The translations under genes were made by a program, and so were the position numbers. Below, one piece after another: positions 7,689 through 12,402 of a stretch of DNA of 12,402 bases (position 1 is its first letter; the number at the start of each line of letters is the position of its first letter). The notes beneath the pieces are model-generated. The model ran no database searches, was not told the origin of the DNA, and saw nothing but the letters and a program-made list of their open reading frames with translations. Origin of the DNA: Planctomycetaceae bacterium (GTDB lineage Bacteria > Planctomycetota > Planctomycetia > Pirellulales > UBA1268); contig JABHNP010000343.1 of the NCBI GenBank assembly GCA_018694455.1, positions 1 through 12,402 on the forward strand, given 5' to 3'.

Positions 7689-10457
7689 CTATCTAAGCCG
7701 TGACTTTGCCACGCCCTCACGTTCCTGAGCCCGACGACGGAAAAAGACAAAAAATGCAACAACCAGGGGCGGTATGGGAGGCAGCACCACAGCTAACCAC
7801 TTTTGCCAGTCCTGCTCTTGCCTGATCGTTGCCTCAAGAGAGCGTTCGACCTGCTCAATTTCGATATCTCGCTTTCGCTTAAGCTGCTCAAGTTTTGTAT
7901 CAAGCCTTCGTTGCGCTAATCGCTGCCGGCTTGCCAACTGTTGCACCGCTTGCATTGCAGCCTGACGATTGGTGTTTCCGCTCGACTCCATAGCCTCGAT
8001 CTTTTTCTCAAACTCTCCGACTTCTTTCTGCATCTCCGAATTTGCGTCCTGCTCGGCTTTATCAAACTCAGTGATATATTCCTGCCTTTGAACATCCGCC
8101 ATTTCACGTGCATCTGCGACTGTATCTTCGATACGCTCTAGCGTCCGATGCTTTGGCTTTCTTTTTCGAATTTCAAGAAAACGAACATCGTCAGAAAGCG
8201 TATCAAGGATGTTAAGAACAAAGGTGACATTATCAAAGTTCAAACCAAAGACTTCATCAGGACGATTCCTAAGACCAAAGATCTGAGGACCCATGAGATC
8301 GATATCTGCGACGACAATCGCTCGTATCGAGGTCTTCTCTTCACCGGCAGCACCTTTTTCAGAATCAATCACACCTGAGGTTCCGGGCAATTCACGATCC
8401 ACTGCCGCGGCAAGAACCATCGCCTTACTCCCTGGCTTTTCAAAGATTCTTAACTGCCGCATATCTCCGCGGTTACCTAACACCTGCTCAACTTCAATCG
8501 TGCCCGAACGTGTTCCAGTGGTTACAAGTGGCGTCCACTCCAAGTTCGCTTTTTCATCTTTCGAAAGTGCTCCAGGAAAAGGAAATAGGACTTCTTGAAG
8601 TCCGCCTGTAATCGCATTTGCCTGATTAAAACTCTGAATTCCATTGCCATCATCTGATTCACCCATTTCAGCATCAATAAAAACGAACTCACTCGGCAAC
8701 TCAAGTTTTGGATGAGGATTATAATCCTGCCAAACAACATATGGCGAAGACCCCATTTGGCCCATGAGCGGGCGGCTGCTACCCGCAGCCAGCTGAAGCC
8801 CCAACACATTCCAAAGCTGGCTCAAATCCCCTTTTGGTTGATTTTGCTGCTGAAGCATAGCCATTGGACCTCCCCCTCCTCCTCGCCTCGGCTGAGCAGT
8901 TCCGGGAACACCATTCATTAACACGGGCAATGGATCCTCAAAGATTGCAACTGGCTGCCCTGAACGAACTGCGGTGACAAAATTATTCATCTGCTCTGGG
9001 CCAAGACTTGATGGTTGGACAACCATCAGAACATCATATGTCTCAGTAATAGGAACCGCAGGATCAACCTGCACAACTTCGTATTGTTTCTCAAGCTCTT
9101 CTAAAACAGGCTGCCGAGGACGCTGCTGGCCTGTCGTCATATCGAAGCCTCCAAAAAGATCGGCGTCTGTCGTGACAACGCCAAGACGTTTCCTCTTCTG
9201 CTCTGCCACCGTACATATTGAGCGAATGAGTTCATATTCAACCGGTGTTCCCCGGTCAAAAAATGGCACCACAACTTTTTCCAAACCACACGTAAAGGCA
9301 CAGCCAAGAAAAATATCTTCGTCTCGAAATGCCCCTCGCTCCCGGGACAAAACGGTTACTGGCTCAATACCAAACTGCTGACTAGCCAAAGACGCCGCCT
9401 CTGTCTTTGTTTCAGTTTCTACTACGTCGACACGCAACTTGCCGCCGCTCAGGCGTTGGAACTGCCGCAGCATATTAAGTAGCGTCAGCCGTGTCTGAGC
9501 ATAATCCTCAGGAACAGCAGGACTAACGTAGGCTGTGACTTCGATAGCTTGCTCAGCTTGCAACCCTGATAGCAACCGCTTTGTATCAGGAGACAACGAA
9601 CTAATCTGTTCAGCAGAAAGATCTGCCCGCACGTCGTAAGCACGAAACATAAGCACGACGCCAAGGGCAGCGACAGCTAGCCCAACCGTACGCACAACAA
9701 AATGAGCACCCATCCTCGCACCGTCGCGTCGACCCGTCCAATGACGACGACCGATCAGTACCATCGAAACATAAAGACACACGACCACAATGCCTAGAAA
9801 GTAGCCAACTGCTGACAGGCTGACTATGCCTCGACCGAAATCAATAAAATTTTCTGTCAGGCTCCAAGAACGGATGATCGCAGCAAGCTTTGGCCCCATG
9901 ACGCTACTAGCCTGATCGGCAACAACCAACGGTGCATTCAGGGCCAAGCCGAGGATAAATGACACAGTCAGATTGCTTGTCAGAAAACTTGCAACCATAC
10001 CGATTGCAAGCATTGCCAGACCGACAAACCAATACCCTAGATAATTTGTAAGAAAGAGCCCTGGATCAGGATTGCCCCAGATTTGCAAAATAATCAGATT
10101 GCACACGCACGAAAAGATGAGTGCGACGGTGTAAATGCCAACAGCCGAAAGATATTTCCCTACCACAACCTCGATGTCACTCGCCGGGATGGTCAGGATT
10201 AATTCGTCCGTTCCCTGCCGCCGCTCATCAGCCCAAACACTCATCGTAATCGCGGGAATAAAGACAAGCAAAATATACGGCAGGTAGCGATTCAACTGAT
10301 CTAGGTTCGCAAGATTTGAATTGAAGAATTCTGGCGGCCAAAAGGCGGCAAGAGAACCCAGCAGGACGAATACACATATAAATACATATCCAGTTGGGTT
10401 TGAAAAATAAGAAACAAAATTTCGCTTAAAAACTGCATCGAGCACATACCACTTCAT
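7689..10457 (-). CDS. Fused GldF-like ABC-2 permease and GldG-like auxiliary domain protein
   Basis: 922 residues counted from the ATG at 10457. A TTG two codons upstream (10463) is also possible: GAGG lies 6 bases before the TTG but 12 before the ATG; I chose the ATG because 'MKWYVLDAVFKRNF' is a natural start. Residues 1-236 form an ABC-2 permease with six membrane helices (about 22-40, 58-76, 101-124, 142-162, 164-182, 215-236), including 'SYFSNPTGYVF' and 'ADERRQGTDELILTIPAS', typical of GldF. A seventh helix (253-271) leads into a GldG/ABC_transp_aux extracytoplasmic domain (about 280-765). A Gly-rich loop sits at 526-530. A long charged coiled coil follows (about 775-884), then a last membrane helix (887-905) and a basic cytoplasmic tail. 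In Bacteroidota GldF and GldG are separate proteins. It lies between the ATPase gene and the DUF4340 gene, so it should form the membrane channel of that transporter. The substrate is unknown. Confidence 0.87.
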   Translation of the reverse strand: MKWYVLDAVFKRNFVSYFSNPTGYVFICVFVLLGSLAAFWPPEFFNSNLANLDQLNRYLPYILLVFIPAITMSVWADERRQGTDELILTIPASDIEVVVGKYLSAVGIYTVALIFSCVCNLIILQIWGNPDPGLFLTNYLGYWFVGLAMLAIGMVASFLTSNLTVSFILGLALNAPLVVADQASSVMGPKLAAIIRSWSLTENFIDFGRGIVSLSAVGYFLGIVVVCLYVSMVLIGRRHWTGRRDGARMGAHFVVRTVGLAVAALGVVLMFRAYDVRADLSAEQISSLSPDTKRLLSGLQAEQAIEVTAYVSPAVPEDYAQTRLTLLNMLRQFQRLSGGKLRVDVVETETKTEAASLASQQFGIEPVTVLSRERGAFRDEDIFLGCAFTCGLEKVVVPFFDRGTPVEYELIRSICTVAEQKRKRLGVVTTDADLFGGFDMTTGQQRPRQPVLEELEKQYEVVQVDPAVPITETYDVLMVVQPSSLGPEQMNNFVTAVRSGQPVAIFEDPLPVLMNGVPGTAQPRRGGGGGPMAMLQQQNQPKGDLSQLWNVLGLQLAAGSSRPLMGQMGSSPYVVWQDYNPHPKLELPSEFVFIDAEMGESDDGNGIQSFNQANAITGGLQEVLFPFPGALSKDEKANLEWTPLVTTGTRSGTIEVEQVLGNRGDMRQLRIFEKPGSKAMVLAAAVDRELPGTSGVIDSEKGAAGEEKTSIRAIVVADIDLMGPQIFGLRNRPDEVFGLNFDNVTFVLNILDTLSDDVRFLEIRKRKPKHRTLERIEDTVADAREMADVQRQEYITEFDKAEQDANSEMQKEVGEFEKKIEAMESSGNTNRQAAMQAVQQLASRQRLAQRRLDTKLEQLKRKRDIEIEQVERSLEATIRQEQDWQKWLAVVLPPIPPLVVAFFVFFRRRAQEREGVAKSRLR

Positions 10458-10463
10458 GGCCAA

Positions 10464-10607
10464 TCAATTCCTCTCTCTACGAGTCAATGACAGTTCAAAT
10501 GTATGATTCATGAATAAACAATTCTGGGCCATTCTTCTGAACGCCAAGCACCTGCTTGCAACACTTTCTCTTACTGGAAACGATGTCCGCTTAAAAATGC
10601 ATGTCAT
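10464..10607 (-). CDS. Possible 47-residue ORF or coupling leader between the ATPase and permease genes
   Basis: The only sizeable spacer in the module (140 bp) is open on the - strand for 47 codons. The ATG at 10607 overlaps the ATPase stop in an ATGA arrangement, and its TGA (10466-10464) directly abuts the TTG start option of the permease, in the same frame. The peptide begins 'MTCIFKRTSFPV', is rich in Arg, Ser and Cys, and has no recognisable domain or clear membrane helix. The permease ribosome site (GAGAGAGG, 10477-10470) lies within its last codons. The fit at both ends suggests translational coupling, but an open frame of this size can easily arise by chance. The spacer also holds a short palindrome, CAAGCA and TGCTTG separated by two bases, near 10545-10558. 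Confidence 0.2.
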   Translation of the reverse strand: MTCIFKRTSFPVRESVASRCLAFRRMAQNCLFMNHTFELSLTRRERN

Positions 10608-11380
10608 GACGCCCGCGTCAATTCATAAAAACGTTCATCGAGTCGCTCGCCTCCGGCGGTGAGTTCCGCTGGGGTGCCGTCGAACCGCATGCGGCCTTCC
10701 GCAATAAGAATAACCCTGTCAGCCATTGCCTCCACCTCTTGAAGAATATGAGTGGAAAGCAACACTGTTTTTTCTTGACCTAACCTTCGAATGGTTTCTC
10801 TCACTTCGCGAATTTGGTTTGGATCAAGCCCACTCGTTGGTTCGTCGAGCACCAAGACATCCGGCTCGTGCAAAAGCACTTGTGCCATTCCGACGCGTTG
10901 GCGGAAGCCTTTAGACAGTTTTCCAATTGCTTTCCCAATGACGCTACCGAGTTCACACTGTTTTACTACCGCCTCAATTCTTTCTTCACGATAGGGTGAC
11001 TTGAGTCCACGGGCGTCAGCAAAAAACTCGAGCAATGTCCTAGGTGTCATGTCAGGATAGAGCGGCCCATTCTCTGGAAGATAACCAAGCTTCTTGGCTG
11101 CTGCGAGCCGGTCAACGGACATGTCGAAGCCAGCGAGCATTGCCCTCCCTGCAGACGGAGCCAGATACCCAGTAAGCATTTTCATTGTTGTACTCTTACC
11201 TGCACCATTAGGGCCCAAGAACGCAACGATTTTACCTCGCGGTACGCGAAATGAAATATCCTCTGCTGCAATGAAACTACCGTAGTATTTACAAAGGCCG
11301 CTCGCTTCTATCATCGCTTCAGATGTAGTCGATGTACCAGTGTCCGCGTCCTGCGGTGCATTATTTACTGTGGCCGTCAT
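10604..11380 (-). CDS. ABC transporter ATP-binding protein, GldA-like
   Basis: 258 residues. It is the cytoplasmic ATPase that should power the permease encoded next to it. Every nucleotide-binding element is present: Walker A GPNGAGKST (56-64), a Q-loop region reading 'YLPENGPLYPDMT' with Glu at the usual Gln position, as is common in ABC-2 export ATPases of this type, signature LSKGF (155-159), Walker B with catalytic E180 in 'VLVLDEPTSGLD', and the switch H211. About 22 polar residues precede the usual family start 'MIEASGLCKYYG', so an internal ATG at residue 23 is an alternative start. GTGAG lies about 9 bases before the ATG at 11380, and the internal ATG has no clear ribosome site. The gene begins after the nadB terminator, so it should have its own promoter in 11381-11426, though I see no clear -35/-10 pair there. 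GldA-like is a similarity statement, not proof of a gliding role. Confidence 0.92.
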   Translation of the reverse strand: MTATVNNAPQDADTGTSTTSEAMIEASGLCKYYGSFIAAEDISFRVPRGKIVAFLGPNGAGKSTTMKMLTGYLAPSAGRAMLAGFDMSVDRLAAAKKLGYLPENGPLYPDMTPRTLLEFFADARGLKSPYREERIEAVVKQCELGSVIGKAIGKLSKGFRQRVGMAQVLLHEPDVLVLDEPTSGLDPNQIREVRETIRRLGQEKTVLLSTHILQEVEAMADRVILIAEGRMRFDGTPAELTAGGERLDERFYELTRAS

Positions 11381-11426
11381 GTCTGATTCTCACTTCATTC
11401 GCATCGAACTATTTGTTTCTGAACGC

Positions 11427-11465
11427 TAAACAAAGAGTTTCCTCTGTAAGTACGACAAAGGAAAC
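11427..11465 (-). terminator. Intrinsic terminator of nadB
   Basis: On the - strand GTTTCCTTTGT (11465-11455) pairs with ACAGAGGAAAC (11447-11437) in an 11-bp stem with one U-G wobble and a 7-base loop. It is followed by the T-rich stretch TCTTTGTTT. It begins 10 bases after the last base of the nadB stop codon. Position, stem and tail fit Rho-independent termination. A second copy of the 5' arm half, GTTTCCT, lies immediately upstream, overlapping the stop codon (11476-11470). Confidence 0.7.
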
Positions 11466-11475
11466 CTCCAGGAAA

Positions 11476-12402
11476 CTACATCTTATCGATTATTTTTGGC
11501 AAACAATCCCCTGTTGATGAAACCGCAGGGGAACCCGATTCAATCGCCGTCTGCCACGGTTCGGCCACCTCCCGTTGCCAACAGAGATGGACTCGCCACG
11601 TGTCTGATGTCGCTGGGTAGTCTGACCTTACGTGGACACCTCGGGTTTCAGTCCGAACAAGAGCCGAATGGATCATCAGACGGCCCACCTCAAGAAGATT
11701 CTGCAACTGCCACCCCTGAGGCCCCGAAAATTGCTTACGTAAAACATATCGACACCAACCATCAACTGTTCGGAGAGCCTCTAGCAATGATTCTCCAGAT
11801 CGCTCGACACCGACATGACGCCACATCAAGCTTCGCAGAGAATTTCTAATATCAGAAAGGTCTAGTGGCTCTCCTTCAGGCGGATCCGCAGGATCAACTG
11901 CCCGTAAATGAGCAAGAGATGGAACCTCAAGAACTTCATTCTCTTCGCCTCTTCGATCTGCTCCCTCAAGTTCATAATTTATTTGCTCACCCGCGCGACT
12001 TCCAAATACAAGCCCTTCCAGAAGACTATTACTCGCTAGTCGATTTGCACCATGCAAGCCACTTGAAGCCACCTCGCCCGCTGCAAAAAGACGTGGTATC
12101 GACGTTTGGCCATTTGAATCTACCGAAACTCCGCCAATCATATAGTGTGCTCCCGGACGAACTGGGATTCGATCTGTCGCCAGATCAAGACCAAACTTTC
12201 GGCAAAGCTTTTCCATTCCCGGAAATCTTTTCCGAACCATCTGACTGTCGAGGTGAGAAAGATCTAGATACACATTGGAGTGTGATGTTCGATGCATGAC
12301 TTCTGTAATAGCTCGTGAAACAATATCGCGTGGTGCCAATTCAGCACGTGCATCAAACTCTGGCATGAATCGATGCCCTTCACGATCCACCAAATACGCC
12401 CC
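11476..12402 (-). CDS. nadB: L-aspartate oxidase, C-terminal part (5' end outside window)
   Basis: 308 residues are visible and the frame is open to the window edge; the TTG at 12393 is internal ('GAYLVDREG'). NadB is a cytosolic FAD enzyme that oxidises L-aspartate to iminoaspartate, the first step of de novo NAD synthesis, feeding quinolinate synthase (NadA). Visible blocks are 'RFMPEFDARAELAPRDIV', 'RPGAHYMIGGVSVD', the FAD-contacting 'LFAAGEVASSGLHGANRLASNSLLEGLVFG', and the C-terminal helical domain (about 165-290). Fragment residues R25, H86 and R121 have the same spacing (61, then 35) as R290, H351 and R386 of E. coli NadB, so about 265 N-terminal residues lie outside. The related flavoproteins of succinate dehydrogenase and fumarate reductase are less likely: 'GANRLASNSLLE' and the APRD block match NadB better. 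No nadA or nadC is seen here. The gene ends in its own terminator. Confidence 0.93.
   Translation of the reverse strand, partial: GAYLVDREGHRFMPEFDARAELAPRDIVSRAITEVMHRTSHSNVYLDLSHLDSQMVRKRFPGMEKLCRKFGLDLATDRIPVRPGAHYMIGGVSVDSNGQTSIPRLFAAGEVASSGLHGANRLASNSLLEGLVFGSRAGEQINYELEGADRRGEENEVLEVPSLAHLRAVDPADPPEGEPLDLSDIRNSLRSLMWRHVGVERSGESLLEALRTVDGWCRYVLRKQFSGPQGWQLQNLLEVGRLMIHSALVRTETRGVHVRSDYPATSDTWRVHLCWQREVAEPWQTAIESGSPAVSSTGDCLPKIIDKM

Noticed and set aside
8974..9381. 135-codon open frame on the + strand
   Set aside because: It is antisense to the GldG domain, with composition (Ser, Thr, Arg) typical of a shadow frame.
11865..12299. 144-codon open frame on the + strand
   Set aside because: It is antisense to clear NadB coding sequence and has no recognisable protein feature.
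12391..12393. TTG as the start of the aspartate oxidase gene
   Set aside because: The frame and NadB similarity ('GAYL') continue to the window edge, so this TTG is an internal leucine codon.
11476..12402. Succinate dehydrogenase or fumarate reductase flavoprotein
   Set aside because: The conserved blocks and the spacing of R, H and R match NadB, and no sdhB/sdhC-like genes are nearby.
1..12402. CRISPR arrays, tRNA or rRNA genes, insertion sequences, phage or defence genes
   Set aside because: No regular repeats, cloverleaf sequences, transposase motifs or terminal inverted repeats were seen. The DNA is almost fully accounted for by housekeeping and transport genes.

Overview
The window holds eight protein-coding genes, packed tightly with short spacers. 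Two are on the + strand at the left end. Six are on the - strand and fill the remainder. Both end genes run off the window. I see no rRNA, tRNA, CRISPR array, insertion sequence or phage gene. Base composition looks moderate (roughly 45-50% GC by eye) and even throughout, so this reads as ordinary chromosome. The gene set (a GldA-like ATPase, a fused GldF/GldG-type permease and a DUF4340 protein next to FabH, PepF, PepA, NadB and an MMPL pump) and the protein style most resemble a Planctomycetota genome, perhaps a marine Pirellulales relative. That assignment is inference from memory of similar gene sets, not from any search.

Left region (1-3007, + strand): the C-terminal part of an RND/MMPL-family membrane transporter, then a complete cytosolic leucyl aminopeptidase (PepA, M17). 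The active-site and metal-ligand residues of PepA fall at exactly the E. coli positions. PepA converges on an oligoendopeptidase F gene across a 39-bp spacer.

Middle region (3047-5980, - strand): fabH (3-oxoacyl-ACP synthase III) followed 31 bp later by pepF (M3B zinc oligopeptidase), probably co-transcribed. The 65-bp spacer upstream of fabH is dense with signals. It has a 13-bp stem-loop overlapping the upstream stop codon, a weak sigma70-like promoter with a 17-bp spacer, and three alternating TTGAA/TTCAA half-sites.

Right-centre region (5969-11380, - strand): a three-gene ABC-2 export-type module read in the order ATPase, permease, DUF4340 protein. The ATPase is GldA-like. The permease joins a GldF-like membrane domain to a GldG-like extracytoplasmic domain in one 922-residue chain that ends in a coiled coil and a final membrane helix. 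The DUF4340 protein is membrane-anchored, seems to contain two DUF4340-like units, and also ends in a charged helical region. In Bacteroidota, GldA/F/G belong to the gliding-motility apparatus. Here no other gliding genes are visible, so the substrate and role are unknown. This is the most interesting system in the window.

Right end (11476-12402, - strand): the C-terminal two thirds of L-aspartate oxidase (NadB, NAD biosynthesis), followed by a convincing intrinsic terminator that separates it from the ABC module.
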